Origin: Chloroflexota bacterium
GTDB lineage: Bacteria > Chloroflexota > Chloroflexia > Thermomicrobiales > UBA6265
Assembly: GCA_019348515.1 (NCBI GenBank)
Contig: JAHWJF010000012.1
Coordinates: forward strand, 1 to 17,140
DNA: 17,140 nt
Direction: 5' to 3'
The position numbers and the translations under genes were made by a program. The notes beneath the pieces were generated by a model, which worked only from the letters and a program-made list of their open reading frames with translations, was not told the DNA's origin and ran no database searches. Shown here piece by piece: positions 7,497 to 14,566 of this stretch; positions within the stretch are counted from its first letter, which is position 1, and each line of letters begins with the position of its first letter.

Positions 7497-8465
7497 TCAT
7501 CCCGGATATACGCCGAAATACCGGGTGATGGCTTCCTCATATGCGCCGACAAGGGTTTCTTCGGCGACGTCGGATTGAATGAACGCAGCATCATCATCAT
7601 TCGAGAGAAACAGGCCCTCGATCACCGCTCCAGGCATCTCGCTGGGAACCAGCTCACCCGGGCGCTCCGGGCCGGTCACTACGTGATCCTCGATCCCGAT
7701 GCCCCGATCGACCGCCTCATAACCGGCTTCCGCATACGCATTTCCGAGCGCTTCATGCATGAATGTCGCAAATGCTTCTGATCGCTCACTGAACGGTCGC
7801 TCATCGTTGAACCATACTTCGTACCCCGAAAGAAACACATTTTCGGCTCCGTTGTAATGCACCGAAACAAGGAGATCCGCGGCCGCCAAGTTGCAGATGT
7901 TGACGCGTGCTTGCAAATCGTCGAGTTGGTCGGTTCGCGCGGGGCCACCTTCAGGCGCGACCTCGCCGTCACCATTTACATCCTCGTTCGACGGGTTGAC
8001 CTCGGTGTCAGTTTCGCGAGTAAGGACAACCTCATATCCATCTTCCCGAAGCCGATCCGCTAGTAGCAGCGAGTGTTCGAGCGTGAAATCCTTCTCTTGC
8101 AGCACGATCCGCCCGTCCTCAACGCGGACGTTCCCAAGATCTTCACCACCGTGGCCGGGATCGATGCACACGATATTGCGACCATCTCGAACATAGGCGT
8201 CGTCCACCCCGGCGACCGGAACGGGTGCGGGCGTTGGCGTCGGCGGCTCAGGGCGCGGTGTTGGCGTTGGCGTCGAAGGCACAAGAGTAGGGGAGGGTGT
8301 CGGGGCCGCCGTAGCCGTCGCGATCGGTGTTGGGGTGGGGGCGGGACTCAAGATCGGCTCGCGTCCAATCCGCGCGGCCACGATCACCACAGCCAGCCCT
8401 ACCGAAATAAGGAGGATGATCGCACCGCGGGCAACGTCCTCCCGCCGGCTTTGCCGCGAATCCAT
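7497..8465 (-). CDS. N-acetylmuramoyl-L-alanine amidase (Amidase_3), membrane-anchored, first of tandem pair
   Basis: A 322-residue peptidoglycan amidase with a short cytosolic tail, a membrane helix at 14-32, a Thr-Pro repeat linker at about 41-82 that probably spans part of the cell wall, and a C-terminal catalytic domain. Zinc ligands are H105 (CIDPGHGGED), E124 and H203 (LLVSVHYNG), with catalytic E283 in GAVIEGLFLSN. DVNGDG (162-167) occupies the same place as in the neighbouring paralogue. The domain aligns with that paralogue end to end, so the pair arose by tandem duplication with divergent anchors. It is the first gene of the minus-strand envelope unit. I see no convincing minus-strand promoter in the 8466-8650 region, only weak TTGTGC and TTAGGC hexamers. 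Confidence 0.92.
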   Translation of the reverse strand: MDSRQSRREDVARGAIILLISVGLAVVIVAARIGREPILSPAPTPTPIATATAAPTPSPTLVPSTPTPTPRPEPPTPTPAPVPVAGVDDAYVRDGRNIVCIDPGHGGEDLGNVRVEDGRIVLQEKDFTLEHSLLLADRLREDGYEVVLTRETDTEVNPSNEDVNGDGEVAPEGGPARTDQLDDLQARVNICNLAAADLLVSVHYNGAENVFLSGYEVWFNDERPFSERSEAFATFMHEALGNAYAEAGYEAVDRGIGIEDHVVTGPERPGELVPSEMPGAVIEGLFLSNDDDAAFIQSDVAEETLVGAYEEAITRYFGVYPG

Positions 8466-8651
8466 TGTGCCGTCGGCCCTCGATTCGGAACTGGAATGTC
8501 GTGCGCCGGGCGGGGATCAGCGGCCTCGCGGGGCCAGTCCGATCGCGGCGGGGATAGACCCAAGCCTAACGGTATCGACCGCGTGGCACAAGTCCGCCTG
8601 CGCGCTCGACACACTCTCCCCCTGTACCACCGCTGATGATACCGCTCGTTG

Positions 8652-8680
8652 TTGACAGGTCGGTAGCCGGCCGATACGAT
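8652..8680 (+). promoter_or_regulatory. Sigma-70-type promoter of the polyol ABC operon
   Basis: TTGACA (8652-8657), a 17-base spacer and TACGAT (8675-8680) form a near-consensus promoter. The predicted start is near 8687, leaving a leader of about 175 bases before the binding-protein ATG at 8863. This is the main feature in the 397-base gap between the divergent amidase and ABC units (8466-8862). The rest of the gap holds the palindromes listed separately and no credible ORF. Confidence 0.65.
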
Positions 8681-8689
8681 CCGGCCCAC

Positions 8690-8701
8690 GTCGGCGCCGA
8701 C
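8690..8701. promoter_or_regulatory. Perfect 12-base palindrome just after the predicted start (candidate operator)
   Basis: GTCGGCGCCGAC is perfectly self-complementary and lies about 3-14 bases after the predicted transcript start of the polyol operon. That is a common place for a LacI-type or similar sugar repressor to bind. No regulator gene for this operon is in the window. High GC makes short chance palindromes more likely, so the assignment is tentative. Confidence 0.3.
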
Positions 8702-8777
8702 ACGGCGCGTTTGCGATGCCCGCCACACCGAGTGCAGGGTCTCGGGTCCAGGTTGGGGAGATCAACTTCGCCACCGG

Positions 8778-8790
8778 GGGTTGGCAACCC
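8778..8790. promoter_or_regulatory. Inverted repeat in the leader of the ABC operon
   Basis: GGGTTG, one base, then CAACCC form a 6-base dyad within the untranslated leader, about 70 bases before the binding-protein start. It could be a second operator or a small hairpin in the mRNA. There is no supporting evidence beyond symmetry and location. Confidence 0.25.
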
Positions 8791-8862
8791 GGGATCCCAG
8801 GCATTTCAACTGCATTGACGGATTCCACTAGTGAAGTAGCAGCTTCCCAGGAGACAACAGTG

Positions 8863-10242
8863 ATGCCCAGAAGAACACTGTCGATGTTCATGATATTCGC
8901 TGTCGCCCTGACCGCGATGCTTCCAATCACGATGAGCTCACTCGCGCAAACTCCAGCCGCCGCGCCGAACACGGATATTTCCGGGACCATCGACGTTGCG
9001 ATGGTCGCCAACCCGCAAATGGTTGCCCTTCAGGAGTTGGTCGAGGCCGGCGCGTTCAACGAGGTGTACCCGAACATCCAAGTCAATCTGACGGTACTCC
9101 CTGAGAACGAGATCCGGCAGACCATTACGCAGGACGTGACGACCCAGTCAGGGCAATTTGACGTCTTCACCATTGGTCCGTTCGAAGTACCGCTCTGGGC
9201 CGAGCAGGGCTGGCTGACAGAAGTCGGAGAGGCAGCCGGCGCTGATCCCAATTACGACCTTGGCGACGTCTTCGAGAGCATGAAAGCCGGCCTCACCTAT
9301 GACGGCGGGCTCTACGCGCTCCCGTTCTATGGCGAGAGCGCGATGACCTTCTATCGCAAGGACCTCTTCGAAGCGGCCGGGCTTGAAATGCCGGAAAGGC
9401 CGACCTGGGATCAGATCGCCGAGTTTGCGGAAGCACTGAACGTCCCCGGCGAAGTTTCCGGCGTTTGTCTGCGCGGTCTACCCGGCTGGGGCGAGATGGG
9501 CGCGCCGTTGGGTACCGTGATCAACGCCTTTGGCGGGCGTTGGTACGACGAGAACTGGGTGGCGCAGCTCAACGACCCTGACTCGGCTGAGGCGATCCGA
9601 TTTTATATCGAGCTGCTCCAGAACTACGGTCCGGAAGGCGCGGTCGGCAACGGCTTCACTGAGAACGAGACCCTGCTCATCCAGGGCCAATGTGCCCAGT
9701 GGTACGACGCCACCTCGGCTGCTGAACTCATCACTGACCCATCGATCAACCCCGATTTCGACCAGGTTGGATTTGCCTATGGGCCGTCCAAGAAGCTGCC
9801 GACTGGCAACTGGCTATGGAGCTGGAACTTCGCAATGGCGGAGAACTCTGACGCCAAGGATGCCGCTCTCGCCTTCATGATGTGGGCGACGTCCACCGAC
9901 TACGTCGATGCCATCGTGGCGGCCGATGACGGCTGGGGCCGCGCCCCCACTGGCGCGCGTGCCTCGGTCTACGAGAACCCCTCATACCAAGAGCGGGCGG
10001 CGGACTTCGCCGAGATCGTTCTCAACTCGATCAACGAGGCGAATCCCAACGAGCCGACCGAGGAGCCGGTGCCTTACACCGGCGGCCAGTTCGTTCGTAT
10101 CCCTGAGTTCCAGGAGTTGGGCAACGACGTAACCCAGATCTTTGCCTCCGCACTCGTCGGCGATATCGAGATTGACGCCGCCATTGAGGAGGCCAACGCA
10201 CTCGCCAATCAGGTCGCCATCGACGCCGGATACCAGGAGTAG
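8863..10242 (+). CDS. ABC transporter sugar/polyol-binding protein, SmoE/MtlE-like (family 1 solute-binding)
   Basis: A 459-residue exported protein that captures a sugar or polyol for the permeases encoded downstream. The Sec signal peptide is MPRRTLS, a hydrophobic core (about 7-22), and a likely cut after SSLA near residue 28; no lipobox Cys is present. The mature start, with VAMVANPQMVALQELVEAG, the downstream LPENEIRQTITQDV and QFDVFTIGPFEVPLWAEQGW, recalls sorbitol/mannitol-binding proteins. LYALPFYGESAMTFYRKDLF and PTWDQIAEFAEAL are general family-1 features. The ATG at 8863 is chosen because AGGAG (8849-8853) precedes it and the signal peptide begins there; the frame is open back to 8716 but that extension is not signal-like. 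The ligand (mannitol, sorbitol, arabitol or other) is inferred only. Confidence 0.9.
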   Translation: MPRRTLSMFMIFAVALTAMLPITMSSLAQTPAAAPNTDISGTIDVAMVANPQMVALQELVEAGAFNEVYPNIQVNLTVLPENEIRQTITQDVTTQSGQFDVFTIGPFEVPLWAEQGWLTEVGEAAGADPNYDLGDVFESMKAGLTYDGGLYALPFYGESAMTFYRKDLFEAAGLEMPERPTWDQIAEFAEALNVPGEVSGVCLRGLPGWGEMGAPLGTVINAFGGRWYDENWVAQLNDPDSAEAIRFYIELLQNYGPEGAVGNGFTENETLLIQGQCAQWYDATSAAELITDPSINPDFDQVGFAYGPSKKLPTGNWLWSWNFAMAENSDAKDAALAFMMWATSTDYVDAIVAADDGWGRAPTGARASVYENPSYQERAADFAEIVLNSINEANPNEPTEEPVPYTGGQFVRIPEFQELGNDVTQIFASALVGDIEIDAAIEEANALANQVAIDAGYQE

Positions 10243-10259
10243 CTCTCACGAAACAACGC

Positions 10260-10294
10260 ACCGGAGAGAGCCTCTCTCGGAGGCTCCTTCCGGT
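10260..10294 (+). promoter_or_regulatory. Strong mRNA hairpin after the binding-protein gene
   Basis: Left arm 10260-10274 and right arm 10280-10294 pair over 15 positions with one A-C mismatch and one G-U, enclosing a 5-base loop TCTCG. The hairpin starts 18 bases after the stop codon of the binding-protein gene. No U-tract follows, so it is not a standard intrinsic terminator. Such structures in this position often shield the upstream message from 3' decay and keep binding protein in excess over the permeases. Confidence 0.6.
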
Positions 10295-10311
10295 CGAGGA
10301 GGGATGCATAA

Positions 10312-10337
10312 GGGGTCGGGGCAATCACTCCGACCCC
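10312..10337 (+). promoter_or_regulatory. Second intercistronic hairpin
   Basis: GGGGTCGG (10312-10319) pairs perfectly with CCGACCCC (10330-10337). Two more inner pairs (one G-U, one G-C) leave a 6-base loop CAATCA. It stands 17 bases after the first hairpin and about 70 bases before the permease start. No U-tract follows. Together the two hairpins fill most of the 164-base gap between 10242 and 10407. Confidence 0.55.
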
Positions 10338-10406
10338 CGCCCCAGGACCCCGTAATGCGCGAGCCAGTCGCACCACTCCTGACACGGTCCTACGGAGAGA
10401 GGTCAC

Positions 10407-11357
10407 ATGGCAATTGCCGAAACGCCACCACGAACAATCGTGGCGCAGCGAGCGGGCCGACCCGCCTCCCGGCATCTCGCCGACGATCAGATCGGGCGGC
10501 TGCTGGTCTTGCCGGCGTTGATCTTCGCCATCCTGGTGACCCAGGCGCCATTTCTCCTCACGATCTGGTACAGCCTGCAGCGCTGGAACCTCAACCGTCC
10601 TGACCGCCGCGCATTTGTCGGGCTCGACAATTACGTCTTCTTGCTCACGCGAGATCCGGCGTTTCTGGAAGCGATCCGGAACACCGTTGTCTTTGTCGTA
10701 GGTTCCGTACTCGCATCCCTGATACTCGGCCTGTTGTACGCCGAGCTGGTCAACCACCGCTTTCCGGGACGAGGGATCGTGCGCACGATGCTGATCACTC
10801 CGTTCTTGATCATGCCCGCCGCCGCCGCGCTCACCTGGAAGAACCAGCTCTTGAATCCGAACTACGGTGTTCTCGACTGGACGATCAACACCGTGCTGCC
10901 CGGAAATCCAGGACCAAGTTGGCTCGAACAGTATCCAATGTTCTCGGTAATCGCCGTCATCGTGTGGCGCTGGGCGCCATTCATGATGTTGATCCTGCTT
11001 GCCGGAATGCAGTCGATTTCAGAGGAGGTGCGCGAGGCGGCACGTGTCGATGGTGCTACCGCGAAGCAAGAGTTTCTAGACATCACGCTGCCCCAGCTTT
11101 GGCGCTTCATGCAGCTTGGTGGCTTGCTGGGGACGGTCTTCATCGTGCAAGAGATCGATCCCATCTTTATGATGACCGGAGGGGGTCCCGGTGATGCCAC
11201 GACCACCCTCCCCTACCTTGTCTACGAAAAGGCCCGCGAGTCCTTTGACATCGGACGCGGCGCGGCGCTCGGCGTCATTGTCGTGTTGATTTCGATCGTC
11301 GCGATCACGTTTCTGGTGCGCGTCCTCGACCGTATGCTGGACCGGCGGGAGGTGTAG
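10407..11357 (+). CDS. ABC sugar/polyol permease, MalF-type (SmoF-like)
   Basis: A 316-residue inner-membrane protein with about six membrane helices (first near 31-53, last near 288-306). The cytoplasmic EAA loop EAARVDGATAKQEFLDITLP docks the ATPase subunit and marks the binding-protein-dependent transport permease family. VGLDNYVFLL before the second helix and FMMTGGGPGDATTTLPYLVY near the C-terminus are typical of carbohydrate MalF-type subunits. The ATG is preceded by GAGAGAGG. It forms the channel with the MalG-type subunit that begins 4 bases after its stop. It carries the same direction and spacing as an operon with the binding-protein gene, separated by two hairpins. Confidence 0.92.
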   Translation: MAIAETPPRTIVAQRAGRPASRHLADDQIGRLLVLPALIFAILVTQAPFLLTIWYSLQRWNLNRPDRRAFVGLDNYVFLLTRDPAFLEAIRNTVVFVVGSVLASLILGLLYAELVNHRFPGRGIVRTMLITPFLIMPAAAALTWKNQLLNPNYGVLDWTINTVLPGNPGPSWLEQYPMFSVIAVIVWRWAPFMMLILLAGMQSISEEVREAARVDGATAKQEFLDITLPQLWRFMQLGGLLGTVFIVQEIDPIFMMTGGGPGDATTTLPYLVYEKARESFDIGRGAALGVIVVLISIVAITFLVRVLDRMLDRREV

Positions 11358-11360
11358 AGA

Positions 11361-11987
11361 ATGGCCGCGGTCCCGTCCAATCGCAGTGCTTGGTTCAGCG
11401 CAATCAGCGCCGGCCGCGGATTCTCGAAAGAGACCGCCTCGCCGCTCTGGGCAATTACGGCCTGGGTCGTAGGGCTCATCGTCTTTTTCCCCGTGCTCTA
11501 TATGTTTCTGACCGGGTTCAAGACCGAGAACGCGGCGGTAGAATTGCCACCGAAACTGATCTTCTGGCCAACCTTCGAGAACTACGAAGCCGTATTCGGC
11601 ATCAATTTTCTGCCGTTCTTCCGCAATTCGATCATCACCTCTCTCGTATCAACATTTTTCGTGATGCTTCTCGCGATCCCTTGCGCCTATGCCCTGGCGC
11701 TCTACCGGCCCAAGAAGTGGAAGGACATCCTGTTCTTCTTTATTTCGACGCGCTTCCTGCCAGTGGCCGGCGTGATCGTTCCGCTCTACGTGATCTTCAG
11801 CCCCAATGGCGATCCCGAGCTCGGGGGGCGAGGACTCAATCTTCTCGGAACCTTGCCGGGGTTGATTCTTCTCTACACGGCGATGACCTTGCCGATCGCG
11901 ATCTGGATGCTGAGGTCATTCTTCGAAGAGGTGCCTCGCGATGTGCTCGACGCCGCACGTGTTGACGGCGCGGGGTTGCCGAGGTAA
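11361..11987 (+). CDS. ABC sugar/polyol permease, MalG-type, N-terminal part ending at an in-frame TAA
   Basis: A 208-residue product with the first four membrane helices of a MalG/SmoG-type permease (helix 1 near 24-48; YMFLTGFKTENAAV after it) and the start of the EAA loop (EVPRDVLDAARVDGAG). It stops at TAA 11985-11987 inside that loop. The same frame continues directly with ATG and the missing second half (11988-12263). The ribosome site GGGAGG (11347-11352) is 8 bases before the ATG. Without the stop the protein would be 300 residues, the normal family length, and the loop would have exactly the usual spacing, so the defect is a single nonsense codon with no indel. As encoded, this piece alone should not be a working permease. 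Confidence 0.85.
   Translation: MAAVPSNRSAWFSAISAGRGFSKETASPLWAITAWVVGLIVFFPVLYMFLTGFKTENAAVELPPKLIFWPTFENYEAVFGINFLPFFRNSIITSLVSTFFVMLLAIPCAYALALYRPKKWKDILFFFISTRFLPVAGVIVPLYVIFSPNGDPELGGRGLNLLGTLPGLILLYTAMTLPIAIWMLRSFFEEVPRDVLDAARVDGAGLPR
11985..11987 (+). other. In-frame TAA inside the permease EAA loop
   Basis: The TAA occupies the eighth position of the segment from the Asp-Gly of the EAA loop to the Leu-Pro that opens the next helix. Compared with the 15-residue spacing in E. coli MalG (recalled from general knowledge), this segment has 15 codons counting the TAA. GAGG (11981-11984) lies just before it and ATG (11988-11990) directly after it, so termination followed by re-initiation is physically possible. 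Confidence 0.85.
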
Positions 11988-12263
11988 ATGATCCAGATCG
12001 TATTGCCAATGGTGGCGCCTGGCCTCGTGGCAACAATTTTTATTTCGATCATCTTCGCCTGGAACGAGTTCTTCCTGGCATACAATCTCGCGCCAAAAGA
12101 GTCGACGGTGCCAATGTTCATGGTCCGCTTCGTGACGTCGGAAGGATTGTTTTGGGCCAAGCTGGCCGCGTCTTGCACAATGGCCGTTTTCCCGATTGTC
12201 CTGCTCGGTTGGATCGCCCAGCGCCAGTTGGTGCGCGGTCTCTCAATGGGCGCCGTGAAGTAG
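11988..12263 (+). CDS. ABC sugar/polyol permease, MalG-type, C-terminal part
   Basis: A 91-residue continuation of the interrupted MalG-type permease in the same frame. It opens with the end of the EAA loop (IQIVLPMVAPG), then the fifth membrane helix with FAWNEFFLAYNLAP, a segment typical of SmoG/MtlG-like subunits, and the last helix (about 60-79) with RQLVRGLSMGAVK at the C-terminus, where MalG-type permeases end in RGLT.GAVK. It may be made by re-initiation at ATG 11988, by readthrough of the TAA, or not at all if the gene is dead. Alternatively the stop is a sequencing or assembly error. The sequence after the stop is well preserved, which argues the event is recent, artefactual or tolerated. 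Confidence 0.8.
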   Translation: MIQIVLPMVAPGLVATIFISIIFAWNEFFLAYNLAPKESTVPMFMVRFVTSEGLFWAKLAASCTMAVFPIVLLGWIAQRQLVRGLSMGAVK

Positions 12264-12334
12264 TTCGCTACAGTCGAAGCGTCTATTCTCTCCCTCCTCA
12301 GCAGTAGTCGGTTGAAACCGTTCGGAGAAACGTA

Positions 12335-13348
12335 ATGAAAGCCGTCATGGTCAATGAGCCGGGTGCAGTACGCGTCGTCGATCTCCCCGATCCCGATCCT
12401 GGGCCAGACGAGGTCGTCGTCCGCGTCGGCGCCTGCGGTATCTGCGGCACGGATGTCCACATCATCGACGGTGAGTTCCCGCCGACGGTCTATCCGATCG
12501 TCATCGGTCACGAGTTTGGTGGCGTCGTGACGGCGATTGGAGAGAATGTCAAAGGGTTCTCAGTGGGCGATCGAGTCGGAGTCGATCCGACCCTGAACTG
12601 TGGCGCCTGCTACTACTGCCAGCGTGGCATGGGTAATCTCTGCGAGCGCTGGAACGCGGTCGGCGTTGGCCATCACCCCGGAGGATTTGCGGAATACGTC
12701 TCGGTCCCCGAGCGCATCGTCTATCCCATCCCCGAGGAGATGTCGATGAAGGCCGCGGCGTTGATCGAGCCTGTCTCCTGCGTGGTGCGCGGGTTTCATC
12801 GCCTGCAACCGCAGACGGGGGAGACCTACCTCATCTATGGGGCGGGCCCAATGGGTCTGCTGAATGCCCAGGTCGCCCGCTACAACGGGGCCAGCCTAGT
12901 CGCATTGATCGACATCAACCCAAGCCGGCTGGAGCGAGCTCGGAACGAGTTCGGCTTCGAGCACGTCGCGACAAATCTCGATGAGTTCAAGGAGATTGCC
13001 CCACGCGGATTCGACAATGTGATCGAGGCAACCGGAGTCACCAAGGTCGCCGAAGCGGCTATTGATGCCGTAAAGCGCCGCGGCAAGCTGCTGCTCTTTG
13101 GCGTTTGCCCGCCGGGCGAAAAGGCCAGCTACGACGCGTTCAAAATCTACAACGAGGAAATCTCGATTCTTGGCACAATGGCAGTCCTCAATTCATACGG
13201 CCCGGCCATCGACATACTGTCCTCAGGCGCGATCGATACCGAGCGCATGGTGACAGATACTTTTTCCATCGATCAGTTTCCGGAAGCTCTGGTCCGCGTA
13301 CGCAGCGGTCAAGGGCTGAAAGTGCAAGTCGCCGGAACCAGCGCCTGA
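12335..13348 (+). CDS. Zinc-dependent alcohol/polyol dehydrogenase (MDR family, sorbitol dehydrogenase-like)
   Basis: A 337-residue cytosolic medium-chain dehydrogenase. Catalytic zinc ligands are C37 (GICGTD), H59 and E60 (GHEFGG), with E145 in LIEPVSC. The structural zinc site is intact (C89, C92, C95, C103). YGAGPMGLLNAQ (168-179) is the dinucleotide-binding loop, and D193 at the end of the second strand points to NAD+ rather than NADP+. GGAG lies 7 bases before the ATG. It follows the permease genes by 71 bases on the same strand, so it probably oxidises the imported polyol to a ketose; threonine- or arabitol-type substrates are also possible. All active-site residues are present, in contrast to the damaged permease upstream. 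Confidence 0.9.
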   Translation: MKAVMVNEPGAVRVVDLPDPDPGPDEVVVRVGACGICGTDVHIIDGEFPPTVYPIVIGHEFGGVVTAIGENVKGFSVGDRVGVDPTLNCGACYYCQRGMGNLCERWNAVGVGHHPGGFAEYVSVPERIVYPIPEEMSMKAAALIEPVSCVVRGFHRLQPQTGETYLIYGAGPMGLLNAQVARYNGASLVALIDINPSRLERARNEFGFEHVATNLDEFKEIAPRGFDNVIEATGVTKVAEAAIDAVKRRGKLLLFGVCPPGEKASYDAFKIYNEEISILGTMAVLNSYGPAIDILSSGAIDTERMVTDTFSIDQFPEALVRVRSGQGLKVQVAGTSA

Positions 13349-13369
13349 AGTCCTCCCAACCAGGATCCA

Positions 13370-14167
13370 TTACAGAAATAGCAGCATCGATCCGGCAACA
13401 AACGGGACGGTGACGACCGTGGCGCGCAAGAGACGGCGTGGAGCACGCCTGGTGAAGCGTGCCCCGACGTATGCTCCCGACCCCAACCCAATCGTCAAGC
13501 CGATGAGATGTGGAACCGAAACGTCGCCATTTCGGGCCATCGCCAAACCCCCGGCCGCGCTGATGAACACCAGCACCAGCATCGTCGTGCCGACCGTCTG
13601 GCGCAAGGGCAGACGATGGAGAGTTAAGAGACCAAGCTGAAGGAACGGCGCCATACCGACCCCGAGGAAGGCCGCCGCGGCTCCGCCTGTTGCCCCCAAA
13701 CCTATGCCTGCCGCCCATTCCCGCGCCCCTCTGGCCGGTTCTCCTGGCCAGGAGAGCTCCCGTTGCACCCCCGCAACATTCGTGATGCGGGTGCGCAACC
13801 AGACCAGGGCGGTAAGACCCCAAAGCGCGAGTCCGGCCGCGATGCCGAGCGTTTGCTCTGAAATCGCCTGACTCGAATCTGCGCCGAGCACCGCGCCAGC
13901 AGCTCCGGACAGGCCGATCACAAGCCCCAGACGTTGAGCAACGTTTCCTTCGTGGAAATGCGAGATGGCACCGGAGATCGTGACGAAGAACATGGCGGCA
14001 ATTGCTGTCCCAATCGCCGTGTGCACTGGCAAACTGAAGACGGTTGTCAGGATGGCGACCGCAATGCCCGCCCCGCCTGCGCCGATAAAGCCGATGAGGA
14101 GTCCAATCAGGAATGTGACCGCCGCGAGCTCACCGATAATCAGGAGATCGTGCGGCGGCAAGATCAC
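13370..14167 (-). CDS. TauE/SafE family membrane permease (probable sulfite/organosulfonate or anion exporter)
   Basis: A 265-residue hydrophobic protein with about eight membrane helices arranged as two similar halves. The first half starts with FLIGLLIGFIGAGGAGIAVA and HTAIGTAIAAMFFVTISGAI, the second with AAAAFLGVGMAPFLQLGLL and LRQTVGTTMLVLVFISAAGG, the paired Gly-rich and T.A pattern of TauE/SafE. Family members move sulfite, sulfoacetate or related anions, but the substrate cannot be told here. Translation starts at GTG 14167, whose GTGA overlaps the stop of the upstream small membrane protein, so coupling is likely. It converges on the dehydrogenase gene with only 21 bases between them and no terminator hairpin. 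Confidence 0.87.
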   Translation of the reverse strand: MILPPHDLLIIGELAAVTFLIGLLIGFIGAGGAGIAVAILTTVFSLPVHTAIGTAIAAMFFVTISGAISHFHEGNVAQRLGLVIGLSGAAGAVLGADSSQAISEQTLGIAAGLALWGLTALVWLRTRITNVAGVQRELSWPGEPARGAREWAAGIGLGATGGAAAAFLGVGMAPFLQLGLLTLHRLPLRQTVGTTMLVLVFISAAGGLAMARNGDVSVPHLIGLTIGLGSGAYVGARFTRRAPRRLLRATVVTVPFVAGSMLLFL

Positions 14168-14478
14168 CGGGTGCGGGGTTCCGGCACAGCTCCACGAACG
14201 ACTGCGCGGGTTTCAATGGCGTTGTCGGGGGCGATGTAGCGGTAATTAGAGTCGGCAGGTGGACGTAGCCATGGCGCGACGATCTTTCGCCACGCGATGT
14301 AAACGAGGACTATCGGGACAATCACCAACGCAACCATCGCCACGCGGATGAACGCGCCGATGAACCCGGCAAACAGCCATCCCATCATGATCCCGATGAA
14401 GATGCCCGCCAGGAAACCGTAACTTCCCCACTGAAAGCGTCTGCCTTGAGATCCACTAAAGCGATCGTGTCCGTTCAT
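14164..14478 (-). CDS. Small membrane protein of unknown function
   Basis: A 104-residue protein. After a polar N-terminus (MNGHDRFSGSQGRRFQWG) come two adjacent membrane helices (about 20-40 and 42-63), rich in Gly, Ile and Val, then a basic segment WRKIVAPWLRP and a polar tail. GGGAG precedes the ATG by 5 bases. Its stop overlaps the GTG start of the TauE/SafE gene, so the two are probably co-translated and may work together at the membrane. No family is recognised. Confidence 0.7.
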   Translation of the reverse strand: MNGHDRFSGSQGRRFQWGSYGFLAGIFIGIMMGWLFAGFIGAFIRVAMVALVIVPIVLVYIAWRKIVAPWLRPPADSNYRYIAPDNAIETRAVVRGAVPEPRTR

Positions 14479-14566
14479 GACGACTCCCGGGTTGAAAGTG
14501 ACAGTTCACGTAAACCACCATGCTGAACTACCTGTCATCCAGGGTACCGCACCGTTACGAAATTGA

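Noticed and set aside
6894..7781. 295-residue plus-strand ORF
   Set aside because: Spans the antisense of both amidases and their gap; no recognisable domain.
8716..8862. Upstream extension of the binding-protein ORF to an earlier ATG
   Set aside because: The extra 49 residues are not signal-like and lie before AGGAG and the typical signal peptide that starts at 8863.
12309..12320. CGGTT-GA-AACCG dyad before the dehydrogenase
   Set aside because: Only five base pairs with a 2-base gap, next to the ribosome site; too short to call an operator or hairpin.
13188..13823. 211-residue minus-strand ORF
   Set aside because: Overlaps TauE/SafE in another frame and runs antisense into the dehydrogenase; Gly/Arg-rich shadow.
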